Shown one piece after another: positions 45,430 to 58,500 of a stretch of 64,000 nucleotides of DNA; position 1 is the stretch's first letter, and each line of letters begins with the position of its first letter. Below the pieces are notes generated by a model. That model made no database searches. It was not told where the DNA came from and saw nothing but the letters and a program-made list of their open reading frames with translations. A program made the position numbers and the translations under genes. This stretch comes from Limonium bicolor (Eukaryota > Streptophyta > Magnoliopsida > Caryophyllales > Plumbaginaceae): NCBI GenBank assembly GCA_023374045.1, contig CM041781.1:144266982-144330981 (forward strand). The letters are read 5' to 3'.

Positions 45430-48400
45430 GAAGTATCGCTCTGATGAGAGAAATACCGAGCTTAGGAAGTACCGAGTTAAGAGTTTAGTACTTTGGGTTA
45501 AGGGTTGAGCGATAGCGTGAGAAGTACGCTAGTTAGGAGATACCAGTGTGTACTGGATACCTACAGTATCCATCCCGCCCTCCATAAACCCTATATTATA
45601 ACTCGGAAAGAACGCCAGAGAGATGGGAGTCATCTCTTACTCGGGAAAACCAGATCTGGCAGTTGATATTTACCTCTGTAAGTATGGAGAACCTGTCATA
45701 CGGTAGATTCCGAAAGGTGTGAATCCCGAAGACGGTCTCCATCTGAACAATGTTTGCCGCATTTAATAGCGAAATATGGAGAATCTTATGCATAGAGGAA
45801 TGGAATTTCCGGCAACCTGGGTCGACATGCGAAGCAGTCGAGGACAACCAGCTTGCAAGCACTAACCGTGCAACAGTGGAGAAGTGAAGTAGTGGAACCC
45901 GAGACGAGCGTCTACGGGACTACAATGTTAACTAGTACACCAACGGTATACCACCGGATTAAGGAACTACAACGTTGTGCGAGGAGGATACAATATTAAG
46001 TAAAAAGGGGACTCCCAGAATGGGAGACACCCTAGTTAATGGTTATCATGTGATGACAGTGAGAAGTACTCAGAAGATTGTTGTTAAGACTGTAAGAGTA
46101 AATAAGGGCCGGCAGGGCCACTGATGTTAGAGCGGGTCAAAGCAGTGCCGCAACCGATGTGTATTGAACCAGTAGCCAGTCAGCATAGCGCACTTGCCAA
46201 GGCAAGTGCTGCGACAACAAGGCTGGCGGCAAATTATTAGCAACTATAAAGTACTTAGTAATGTACCATGAAGTAAAGTGAGATCATCATAACTGTGGAA
46301 AGGCTTAGCAGCCTGACCTCTGTAATTGGAAATACACCAGCCATCAAGAAGCTAGACTTGGTTAAGGCGGGAGAATATTGTGAAGCCACGAGAATTTTTC
46401 TTTCAACCTAAATTTATTTTCAACTCTTTTTCCAAAACCAAATTTCCTTTCAAACCCAACCTGTTTTAATTCTCTTTTAAAACCAAACCAGAAGACCTAC
46501 ACCGGCCTCAATGCCACATGGTAGGTAAGTTTTACCCAGTTACTTTTAAATAACCGAATGGAAACCAGTAAACCCAAGGGTAGTGACCCGAGGGAATGGA
46601 TGGAGTTCATAATAATACAACAGTGGATAAGCTTTCTCTTGATTAAGTTCGGGAAGCAAGGAATGCATATTATCACAGGATAATATAAGGGAGTTGACAA
46701 CAGAATACTTCACCTAAGCGTGTGACGGACACTACGAGTGTACCAACTGAAATGTGGGACCACTGCGCTTCGATAGGGGCTTGTGGGCCTGACAGACCTT
46801 CTTATGGTTAGTTGGGTAAGTAGCAATGTATCAGTACGGTACCGCACATATGTATACGAGTAGAGTCGGGAACACGGGAAGTAGTCGACTCCATACTACG
46901 GTCAGAAGTAAAAGTCAAGCAAGAGCAATGGAGTACCATCGAATGGTTGAAATAAAGGAACCCAATTAAGTTAAGGAAGAAAGGAATTAGTAAGTTTATT
47001 CTAAGGAAATGTTTAAAGGTGAACAAGTGCGAAGTGCACTGGTTAGTAAGTAAAGACGTCATACATGTCTTAAGAATCCTGAAGGATGAACATAATAGCT
47101 GGAGTAAGTACCCAGCCTACACATGGTGAGGCAAATGCCTACAACGGATATGTTAATGTGCAATGATCGGGATGAGACTCCCGAGATGTCAATTTCACTA
47201 AAGAGGATATTTAACCCAACAAAGAACGTAGAGCGAAATAGTAAATTAAACATACCAATGAGTGCAGGCCAGATGTAATGGCATAACCTAATAACACCCA
47301 GTAGTGATCCTTAAAAGGGTGTTTGGATCAACAATGGTTGAATGAGATACGTGACGGAAACGCAAAGGCTGAAATTAACACCAAGTTTAAACACAGGTCG
47401 TTAGAGGGAAGTCTGACATCCTCGAAGGGGCATCCCATGAAAGGAACCGTGATACTACGACCTGGTCATGGAGCCCAATACCAATCTAAACCATGTAATG
47501 TGTGTGGACAGCCTACAACGGGCAGAGCTCGAGGCAATAAGGCTTAAAAGCCACAAATCGAATGTGTTAAGAAAATGTTATTGATCACATAAGTTATGTT
47601 ATATAAGCAAGTAAGCGGATAACGAACCACCACCGCTTAATGTGTGGGGATACCTCTTGATGTTGTGAGACCGCAACAGCGGTAGTTATGTGAACTAAAT
47701 TTAGAGAATGTGTTAGGAGGTTACCATGTTGTTACTACGAAAAGAAGTATTCGTACCAGTGGTGCAGACTGAAAGGGTGATAAGCCTAATGGCAACCACC
47801 ATAGGTGTGGGATGCTAAATGTGTAATGAATAACGCTCAAGGAGCATAATGACTCGAAGAATAGAGTATTCAGCAATCAGCCAAACAAGTGGCGAAACAC
47901 AGTGTAATGACAGAAGCTAATATAATAGCGGATACAGTGTAAGTTAATGTTATACAATGAGTTAGAGCACGGTGCACAGTAAGCGACCGTTGCATAGGTA
48001 TTGTTAATTAATAATACGGCAAATGAGACCAGTTATGAGTGAAACTCAATGGACATACAAGTAAGTGATGAAACGCAGACTGGACAATGATCCAGTAGTT
48101 AGTACTATGTGATAAAGAACTCAGTGTGAATTCCTATTGCAATCGCATAAGAGACTTACTGTCAAGAGTTTACGCCTCTGCACTCTGTATGACTGAGTGT
48201 TTTGGTATTGCACTTGTGCGGTAATGATCGAGCGAGATAGCTAGGAAGTTTGGGAAATGTTAAATGTGATAGAAGAACAAGACTTATGGTGTGATAAGAC
48301 CGATGCATAAGAGAGCATGGTCCTACCAATCAAAGGATACTTGATTGGCATAAGTGACTACAGTAGCACAATTATTAAATATCGGTATGGAGTATACCTC

Positions 48401-49132
48401 AAGTGTTGGAAATAACCGAGAGGGTACTACACACTAGGTAGTTACTCAAACTCAACCGACTGTAAGTCGGAAGAAGTCAAGTAAATCATTGTACAATACA
48501 ATAAAAATAATGTATGGGGCAACTAAGCTCTAATGTTGACAAGAGTCGCGCAGCAGAAACTAGTGAGCCAGCGATTCCGAGTGAACGGCTAATTATTAAC
48601 GCCTAGAAGCCTCACAGGCCAGAATCGAAACCGGTTATGAGTTAAACAAACTCTAAAGAGAATTCTTGGTGCAGGGACTAAACCGCCAATATGGTTAAGA
48701 TCCTCTAACCAAAACACGTTGTATAACAGACCGCGTGGAGATAAAACACTTCACGACGGTAGAATGCTATAAACCAGTGATTAAGTGATTGATTACGTGG
48801 GCGTAATCCCTTTTAAGGGGGGGTAGAGCGCAAACCGTTTAGTGTGTTTTACCGTACAAGTGTACGTGAAGTATGGTGTGCATAGCACAAAATGATTTGT
48901 TTTGATGATTGGTGTGTGTGTTACATAAACATACGCATTCATTCATGGTTAATTGTGGTAATTGCGCACAAAAGATGCGAATACCATTGTGATAAGTGTG
49001 TTATTGTGTTAATGGATGTGTGTGAAAGTATAAGTATAAGGGAGTAGGAAAAAGCTCTCGGGGAATTAAAACCCCGACAGTATATGTTCATATGATACCA
49101 AATGTAACATTGTGTATTATATTTTGATAAAA

Positions 49133-49174
<42 letters not shown>

Positions 49175-50260
49175 ATATATACTGTTGTGACTTATGAAGA
49201 GGTATGAAACCGTTATACAACCTAGTAAGAATTAAATTCCCTAGGTAACTAGATTTAAAATGAATCTGGAAGATGATCGATGGACAGAGTTCCACCCTTG
49301 GAGATGTAATGATTATGACTAGAAAAACTAAAAGATAGAAAATGGTACATGCTTGAATTAGTTGTTGGTTGAAAATGAAGTGGGAGGTGAAACTTGATTA
49401 TCATGAGATCAAGGGAAGCCGAACACAAATTGGGGTGGAAAGATAGTTCAACACTGATGCCGATCACATCAGGGTTGGATGATTCTTGAAACTCCCTATA
49501 AGTGGTCACAAATAATCACATCAGGAATAAGATGCAGTTAGCAATAATTGGACTTGGAGTTGTATTGTGTTTTCAAAAGAATTTTAAATTGGTGATTTCA
49601 GATTTTCAATTAATATTTTTAAGACTCTTAAGTGGTATTTTCAAAAGAAGGACTACTTTTATTTGACCTCGTAAAGGATTTTCAATTGGTATTTTCCAAT
49701 AAAGGATTTCATTATACTTAACCTCATATAGAGTATTTTCCTATTACTTGCTCACGAGCTGAGGACGTATGAGCCTTTGTCTTCGGACCGGCGACATGAG
49801 AAGTATATTTTAAAGATGTATGCAATGGTTTTGATCTCCCAAAGGAACGGGGACCAGATGTCCATCGCGACCGGGTTCTGCGGGATCACAATGTATATGT
49901 ACTCAACATGGGTCTCGAACCCATGAAGAGATGGAAAAGGAATTTCTAGTTGATATACATGCTAAGACATGTTGTGTGGTATATGTGATGAATATTATTT
50001 TGACCTCGAGTCCTAAGGTGGTTGAGTTCTGAAAGTGTTATGTTTCCCAGACCTATGTGTCTGAAGGTTGTTATGTTATCAAGACCTACGAGTCTAAATG
50101 TTGTTACGTTACCCAGACCCAAGAGTCTAAGGGTTGTCATGTATGCATGGATGTGTTACCCGGGCCGTTAAATCCGAGGTTGTGATGTAAAATACGTTTG
50201 TCATGGAAGTTTTATGTTGCAAGTAATCCCCGTATTCTACCAATGATGTGTGGGAAGTGT
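45430..50260 (+). other. LARD internal domain, non-coding
   Basis: No open frame with retroelement similarity. Around 48150-48300 it is collinear with the inverse complement of LTR C 12770-13240 (shared TTACGCCTCTGCACTCTGTA, TTGCACTTGTGC, GGGAAATGT and CTTATGGTGTGAT), so part of the core was built from an LTR of another family. A hairpin-polypurine module lies at 48791-48827, and a (TA)n run at 49135-49180. From 50040 to 50130 a short unit with AGACCTA(T/C)GTGTCT and TTGTTATGTTA is repeated about three times. Confidence 0.7.
48791..48827 (+). promoter_or_regulatory. Hairpin plus polypurine tract, module 1 (LARD)
   Basis: Stem GATTACG / CGTAATC with loop TGGG (48791-48808), then TTTTAAGGGGGGGTAGAG. 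It parallels module 1 of elements A and G, with three stem pairs changed on both sides. Confidence 0.7.
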
Positions 50261-50297
50261 GAACTTCGAGGACGAAGTTCTTTTAAGGGGGGTAGAT
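50261..50297 (+). promoter_or_regulatory. Hairpin plus polypurine tract, module 2 (LARD)
   Basis: Stem GAACTTCG / CGAAGTTC with loop AGGA (50261-50280), then TTTTAAGGGGGGTAGAT, touches the 3' LTR start at 50298. Confidence 0.85.
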
Positions 50298-53200
50298 TGA
50301 AATACCCCAAACCTTAATGTGTTAATTAAATGTGTAATTATTATCTTCTACGGCTAATTAAGTCCTTAAGAACATTGGTGAAGAAATTAAAACCAAAAAG
50401 AAAAAGAAAATGCGTAAAAGCCACAAAACGTGAAAACACGTGTTTAATTATTTTAGGAGGTATATAACCTTCAATAGGGTTATAATATATTTTTATACCC
50501 TAATTACACACTAAGAACATGTGGGAAAAATTCCGGGAGAAAACGGAACCAAACAATGCGTTAAAACGCTAATGGAGTCTTAAAGCGCGTTTTTCGAGAA
50601 ACCCGAAAACGTGACTTTAAACGGTTAAACGACCCCGTAAAAATTATAGTAAATATATAACTATAATGAAACATTAATGGAAGCCTAAGGGCTATCAAAA
50701 TTTAAGAAACGAAAAAATCCGCGAAACGGGCCGGTTAGTGAATAGTGCTAAAACCGGGTAAATTAACGAGCGTTTTCTGTAAAAACCGGAAAACACTCCA
50801 GCTGGTATTATATTAGTGGGGCCAGTTTTCTAACTAGTAAGCAGCCTCCCCTCTCTTTTATTAGTAAACAAGAAAGAAAAGAAAAGAAAGAGAAAAGTAA
50901 AAAGTAGAAAGAAAAGTACAAATCACTTTAACACTCTCTCTCTCCCATTCCTATTCTCTCACTCACGTTTTCTTCCCCCCCATCTGAACTCTCCTTCTTC
51001 CTCCAGCCAAGTGTGGCGATTTTGAAGCTCCTCCATGGCAGCCTCACTTCCTCTCCTTGTACAAGCTCCAAACTCAAAATAATTACGTATTTGTAATCCC
51101 CGCATCCTCCTCTATCATTCCCTCTTTTCAAAATGAAAAAGGATGAGTTTCATCTCCATGGGTTTTCCCCATTTGAAGAGAAAATGGCACCAATGGATAG
51201 CTTGGAGTCTCCTCTCTCTCCTAAGGTAAAAATATTCATGAAAAACTTATTTTTACTCCTCCTCTTGTGTTGGCCGATTTTGCCCATCCTCATGTCTTGT
51301 TTTCTTCTTGTTTTGGAGCTTCATTTCAACCCTCCAATGGTGGAATAATCCCCTTCTTGATTCAAAAAGGTAAACCCTAACCTTGGTGTTCTAATCCTTG
51401 CATTGAAATTGTGTTATCTTAAGGGTTAGAATTTTAATGGTGTGCTTTTTGTGTGATTTGGATGTTGGGATGGAGTTTGGTAACTCCATCACCTAATTGA
51501 CCGAAATTGGGAAAACGTGGAGCAAGAGGAGGATTAAGGAGAGACTTGTGAATTAAGGTAAGAAATCTACCTTAAGACTTATTTTGAATGCTTTAGGATT
51601 GGGATGGGTTAAATTAAAATAATGAACCCAAATTAGGTGAAATAATGTAGTTGGTTGAATCTGAAAGAGATTGTGAACTTGTGTTGATTTAAGGGCCAAG
51701 TGCCATTGCATTTGAGCTTGTGTTTATATTGTGGTTTATTGAGATTTTGGAGTTATGTTGTTGTTGATGGACTTTGAAGATTTATTATGTGCTGGTAAGA
51801 CCCTTTTAAGGGTGTGGCTAGATTAGGATTGAAAATGATGTGAATTGATGGTTTGGGAGATGTTAAGTTTATGGGGAGGTTATGGCAAATTTTGATAGAA
51901 AAATAAGTGCTTTAAGGTGACTTAGTGAATTGGGGGACCTAAGTAATGGTAGTGTTGAGTAGAGTGGAGTGGTAGCCTTATAATGGTAGATGGATAATGA
52001 GATAAGAGAGTGCAAAATCTGTAGCATAATGATGCTTGGTAACTTCGGATTTCAAGAGAAAGAGTTGGTGTTTGTAACTTGTGAAACAAGGGGTGAATGT
52101 GGGTTTTAGAAGTGCATTTATAAGAATGATTGGTAATGGTCATTGATGGATTTGATAAGTTTGGTAGGAGGTAGGAGCTATCAAAAGGAAATAGAAATGC
52201 ACAAGTGTGCAAAATGCAAGAATATGAAAAGTGAGTTTGTTGAATTTGGGCAAGAATTGGGTGGTGGATTAAACCAATTATTTGAAGTGGTTTAGAGCAT
52301 GTTTTGAGGTGTTTAATTATGTAGGAAACTTGTGGAAAGTTTATGGAAAGATTAGAGGTGGATTAAGGGCTGATTTAGGGTTGAAAAATGACCTTTATAG
52401 CAGTTTTTAGCAGGGTCCGGGACCTAGGATATGTACTAAGTCCCGGACCGCATCAAAAAACATGCCGAGAGTGAATGCAGGAATGGGTCCGGGACTTAAG
52501 TCCAGGACCAATGTCAAAAATAGGCGGAAAGTGAATTTCAGAGGTGGTCCGGGACCTTGGGTCCGGACCAAGTCCCGGACCAGGGCAAAAATTGCCTAAA
52601 ATGTGTTTTAAAGTGTTGCAAAGGTGGGGGATTGATGGGTAATGGTTTTAGATGTTGTTAAGGCCTTGTTTGGTGACTTTTAAAGGTACTAAGAAGTATA
52701 AACAAGTGTTGGAAGTGATTGAGAAAGTTGTGAGTTTAAGTACACAAAGTTAAACCGAAATAACGGGATAACGGGTAAGTACGGGAGTAGCAATTATATA
52801 CCTACCGTAACGCCTTAATATTAATTGAACCATTTGACATGTAAATAGTGGTTCAAGAGTAAGACATGAGGAACAAGTGTGAATTGAGGAACGTGAGAAC
52901 ACCCGGTAAAGTAATTCCCCACGGTGACAGGTATGGTTTTCTTGCAACCTGTGTCCTACCGGATTACACCGGCTTGTATGCCAATGTGTTTTTCTGTGTG
53001 TTTGCCACCTTGCAAGATAAAGCATGAAATGAGTTTATAGTAATTCATTATTGTGGCGTAATTAATTCCGATACCGTTTAACCTTAATTATGTGTTAAAT
53101 AATAGTTAACCGACTTTAGGTTCACATAAGAGACCGGTATTCGGAATAAACGTCCCAACCCACGGGAACGTTCTAACTACGGCTATCCGTCTGTTAGTGT

Positions 53201-54447
53201 ATGTTGTGATTAAGTGTGATGTATGTGACTTGTTTAGTATGTTGTTGTTATTGGATACTGTTATCCGTGTTGTTGAAATGGGATGCGATTCCCTTATGTG
53301 ATTAACAGAGTTAGTAAACTATGTGATGTATGTATGTGATAAATTCCATAAAGTAACCTTTAACTAATAAGTATATGTTATGTATGGTGAGGAATCCAGT
53401 CGTTCCGGTCGCGCGCGTTTTGTTTGGGAGTTGATGTATATATGTGAATTAACTCTCATCCTGTTATGTTAGGGTTGTTTTCCTTCATTGGATTTCGACC
53501 TCCCACTAGCTTAGCCAAAGCTTACCTACCCAACTTCCAATCGGGTTAGGGGGAAATCATGTTTAATGTTGGTAGGGTGTTGATGCCTAAGTTCGCTTCG
53601 ACTCCCTCTTTATTATGTTACGGTTGTTTTTCCTCCTTGAATTACAACCCCCACAAGCTTAACCAAGGCTTACCTACCTCATCATTATTGGAGCTAGGGG
53701 AAATTGTGCAAGGTGTGATCGGTCCTACATGAGGCCGCCACACCTAAGTAAAGAAAATGTATGTATGTTGTGCTCGGGCTTCTATCACCCCGGCACTCCC
53801 TAAGTAAAGTTTATGTTCTCTAAGAGAATGGAACTAAGTTGTGTGTATGTTATCAAGTGAAGCGTATGGTTATGTTGTGTGTGCTAATCTTGTGTTTGTG
53901 TCCTACTAATGGATGTTTGCTTTTAAGCATGAAGTATGTGTGTAGTTGTGTATGTTTAAATAAAATCAACCGCATGCTAAGACGATAATTAGTTGTGCGT
54001 GGCCCGGTAGCATGCGGGCTGCGGGATTACCATACCAGCAAAGGTGCTGAGCCCCTTGGGGGCCACCCTTTTCTTCTCTTTCCTATTTCAGGGACAAGGA
54101 ACTGGAGGTCGTTCGAGAGTAAGACGGGGTAGTTGATTGTATGTGGGTAGTCATGAAAATTGTGGATGTGCTGTAGGTGTAGTAAGACCGAGATTGTATC
54201 GGCGTTAGTTGGTAATTACTCGGTACAGTTGTAATGTAAGTGTATAATGATGTTGAACATGGAACGGATGTGTAGTTGCTTGCTCGGGAGTTTAGTCCAT
54301 CAGACCGGTACGATGTATGTATGTTAGCCTTGTTAGTCACGTGGGTGGCTAACGACGTGTAACACCAAAGAGTTGAGTTATGTTGTGAGTTGTGATTTCC
54401 GCTGCAAGTGTTGTTAAGTGTGTTGTGTAGTTGGGTGTTATGTTTCA
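50298..54447 (+). repeat. LARD 3' LTR (4150 bp)
   Basis: It is near-identical to the 5' LTR, with deletions of several tens of bases (for example the unit lost from the GC cluster and a stretch near 51361). The end reads TGGGTGTTATGTTTCA instead of TGGGGTGTTACA, five extra bases before the terminal CA. The position of the ACTAA duplication supports this as the true end. Confidence 0.9.
52414..52583. repeat. GC-rich palindromic cluster in the LARD 3' LTR
   Basis: Same GGTCCGGGAC/GTCCCGGACC units as at 43368-43550, with part of one unit deleted. Confidence 0.78.
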
Positions 54448-55526
54448 ACTAAGCTCAGAAACACCTTGTGACACAAAATGTGCGCTAAAACACCTTAAAG
54501 CACGTTTTGTGTATGAGCTCTAAGATAATGACTTTTGTCACTTTAAAGACTAGATTACATTCTTTATATCATTTATGTGACATGATAGACTATATTATAA
54601 AGTCTAAATCAAAGTTTAAAAATAAAATCAAAATGGGTGATTTTGGATGAATAGTACCCAAAATAACATTTAATTACTTAGTTTTAACCCTGGTCAAATG
54701 TCATCCATTGACCGTACCACCCATTGCCGCCTTATATTAGCTGTCATACCCACCCATTAAGCAACATAAATATCAAGCCCAATCTAATGAATCATCATAT
54801 ACTATTTCATAAAGTAACATTAATTAACTTAAAAGGCAAAACTAGCTTTCTTACCTCATTTGCCTCCTTCCGGCCGACATCAATCACCTTCATCCTCTCT
54901 TTTGCTTCTCTCCAAAACTGTAGGAACTCATCAATTTCAGAAGAGAACAACAATTGACATAGGTAAGCTTATTAAGCCATTTTATGTTCATTCTCTTCAC
55001 ATTTCTTTCCTCTTTCCATGGAGCTAAGTATCAACCATTTCCATCCATGTTTCTAGCTTGTTTTGGAGGTTAAAAGGAGGGCAATTCTCGGCTGTAATAA
55101 GAGAAGGAGGTGGAGAATTCTAATCTTGTTCTTAAGGTATAAAAATGTGCTTTAAGCACTTATATCTTTATTCCTATCATTACCGGTTGTAAAGCTTTGT
55201 TTCTTAGGCTTAATATCTTCTTCTTAACATACTTATTCAGTTGATATATCAAGAGCTTCAAGGATTAGCCAAATCCATGCCAAAAACACCATTTTTGGCA
55301 TTTTAATCAAGGTGAAAATTAGCCATCTTCTAATTTGAGTTATACCAGTTTTAAAGCTTGGTTTAGTAGCTCTTTTGATACTCTTTATGTTATGTAAAAA
55401 TAGGCCGAAGACAACCTTTGCTTGCCTTGGTATTCTAAGGTAAAATTACCTTGAAAATATACATTAAACACTTCTTATGGTTAGCTCTTTGTTTCTTCAC
55501 TTGGTATATTAATATGTGCTTATACA
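54448..55526 (+). repeat. LTR E, second part
   Basis: It resumes after the LARD with the duplicated ACTAA and runs until element G inserts at 55527. It includes a GTGCGCTAAAACACCTTAAAG block that resembles the early part of the other LTRs. No LTR end is seen, and a short frame at 54724 is not a convincing gene. Confidence 0.6.
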
Positions 55527-58500
55527 TGTAACACCCCTACATCGTACTTCACAACAAATTGAAATCACAGCGGAAATAAACAACTAAACATTAACTAAAC
55601 GCTTCGGTGCTACAACGCCGTCAACCACCCACGTGGTTAACAAGGCAGAATAAATACAAGTGTACCGGTCTGATGATCAGACTCCCGAGCATAGAACTAA
55701 AACCATAAATACATCATATACAATACCGAGTGTTTAATTACATTTCTTCACTGTAAACTGCCAATATACCGCCACAGTAGTATCAACGGAATCAAAATAT
55801 AATGCCACAGGAGCACAGGCGCATCCCGGGCTCAATATCCAAAATAACCCAAAGTACAACTGCAGTCTATAACCTACAGCCACTCTGCTTCCTCGATCCT
55901 CATCCTGCAGTAAAAATATGGAGCCCTCGAGGGGGTCAGCAACCCTTGGCTGGTATGGTTAACGCGCAGCCCATCGGCTACCGGGATACGCGCAACTAAT
56001 TGTCATGATGACATGGCATTCATTTATACATAGCATATCATAACATATGGCATAGCAACATCATTGCATAGCACAACATCACATACACAGTGGATACTCT
56101 TTCCACAATAACAAACCAAGAAGGTTAAACAACATAAGAGCCTAGAGAATGGTTCACTCTCATGTTAAGCTCGTTACACACACTCATTGCCGTTCTGTTA
56201 TTCGAACGAGTAACTTAAGTCATAGATGGTTCGGATATAGTGACCCGAACACACCACACACAACACATGTTCCCACTAAACCGATCATAAGTCAGAATAG
56301 GTAAGCTTTGGAGGAAGCTAGCGGGAGATCGAACGCCAAATGAAGGAGAACAATCTTAACAACATAAGAGTCGAATCTAATTCAGATATCTACTCTTAAA
56401 CTTACATGCATGACCGGACAACCGATTCCTCACTTCCCAGTTATCACTTGTTAGAAGTTCAACAGTGGAACTTAACAACAATTCACAAGTAAGTGGTAAG
56501 TCATGTTAGACACACACAAGGGAAATGAGTCACATCATAACATCACAATAGTATAACCAACTGTAAACTCATTACATGAATTAAGTCTTTCAAGGTTGTA
56601 AACATACAGAAAAAACATACAACACACAAGCCGGTGTAAACCGGTAGGCAACACTACAAGAAAACCATACCTTGGTCCTTGCTTCGATTGATTTCCACCG
56701 TAGGTCACTCCTATACATGTTTAAGAATGTCGGTTAATTACTTACTTAACTCCAAGTTTACTAAGTGTGTAACATGATTATTCGACATGTTTTAATGCCT
56801 AAACTTACCCTTGATTACTTACATTATACTCCCTAAGGCTTATTACTTAAGCCATACTTGTTTGTTTTTTTTTTTCAAGTTTAGGTCCGACCAACTTACC
56901 GACCGACCGACCTTACACAAGTCGGTCCATTCCAGAACATATTACCGTCAAAATTTTCTACTCCGACCGACCTTGTAAGTTCGGTCACATGTTCGGTCAA
57001 TTCCCAAGAGTTTCTTCCCCTTTGAAAATTCAGGCCCGACCGATCTTGGCAAGTCCGGTCGCAAGATCGGTCGATTCCCGAGACTTACTCACGTACAAAA
57101 ATTAGGCATGACCGAACTTGTAAGTCCGGTCCCAAGTTCGGTCTATTCTAGAGACTCAATCCATACTAAAAATCCAAGCCCGACCGACCTTGCAAGTCTG
57201 GTCCCCAAGGTCGGTCCATTCCATAAACCATTTCTCGCAGGGTAAACTGGGCTCGACCGATCTTGGCAAGTTCGGTCGCAAGATCGGTCTGCTCCAGACC
57301 CTTATTTTTCATTGCCCATTTAACTCCAACTTCACCTCATATATCCTAGTATGTCCTAACCTTATTTGTGCACTTCAAACACACCTTAAGACCTCCTTAA
57401 AACTCCTTAAATCATTCACTAAAATCCTCCTCAAGTATTTACACAAATTCTTATAAAAAGGTTTACACTTATAATGTTTTTCACTAAGTTTCTATGTGGT
57501 GTTTCATACCTATAACTCCCACTACTCCCAATGTTTTCTCACCACTACAACATCATCTCCCAAGCATCTTTTCTTCCTAAACAACTCCTTGAACACCTTA
57601 CAAGTTTATAGCTCCCCATGAAACAAATCACTTCATCCTTATTCACCAACATTGTACAAGTCCTAAACACAATCTCACCATGATCTTGAAATGTCCCAAA
57701 ACATTATTTTGCATTCTAAATCCTCTAAAACATTACCTAAGCCCTTTTTACATCTTTAAACACCTTAATGCATGTGTTTCTTCCATTAGTTGAACACTTA
57801 ACCATTCTAAACCTTTCCTAACTTACCAAACTCATTTTAAACCCTTAGAACTTCTTGTTTATTACCTAAATTTTGACATGAACTCTCCTAGAACATTACT
57901 AAACCAAAACACAATGTTTTCCACCATTAAACAACCAAGAACACTAAAATCCATCAAACACATTCTTATACACAAACTTCACAATTTAGCACTACATCAC
58001 AATATAGTGCATAATTTAAATTGCATGGCACTAGGCCCTTAAATATAACATGACTCTTAGGCCATTAAGATGCATAAAGAATCATAAACACTGAATTTCC
58101 CACAATATATTTGCCTTTGACCTGCAAATACACTCAACAACATATGCCTTTTACTAAGCCCTTGAGAACATTTACTAAGTCATCACCATTGGCTCCTTAG
58201 GTCATTTTAATAAGCAACATAAGCTCATTTCTCCTAAGACTTTAAACCACATTAGGCTAGCACATTTACCCCTTTTCCTCACAACTTCTTTCTTGTTTCC
58301 TTGACTAAATCGGACAAGGCTTTTAGTTGCTTGTCAACTTCTAAACATTATACAAATGATAAAATGAGTATACAAGCTTTATGCTTCATCTCATTGCAAA
58401 CCCTAGATTATACATTGTTTTAAAAACATTAAGATAGTTGTTTTACCTTAGAACTTGAAGAGAGTTTGAATATATATATCAAGAGACGACTCCACCTAGT

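Larger units (their letters stand above)
41200..54447 (+). mobile_element. Complete LARD-like non-coding LTR retrotransposon, 13.2 kb
   Basis: Two long LTRs (41200-45412 and 50298-54447) flank a 4.9 kb internal region. A primer site follows the first LTR and a polypurine tract precedes the second. ACTAA at 41195-41199 and 54448-54452 is a perfect 5-bp target duplication. The interior has no gag or pol I can detect, so it must be moved by proteins of another element. Its polypurine modules, LTR ends and primer site match the Tekay-type elements in this window, which are the likely helpers. LTRs over 4 kb around a non-coding core fit the LARD class. Confidence 0.92.
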
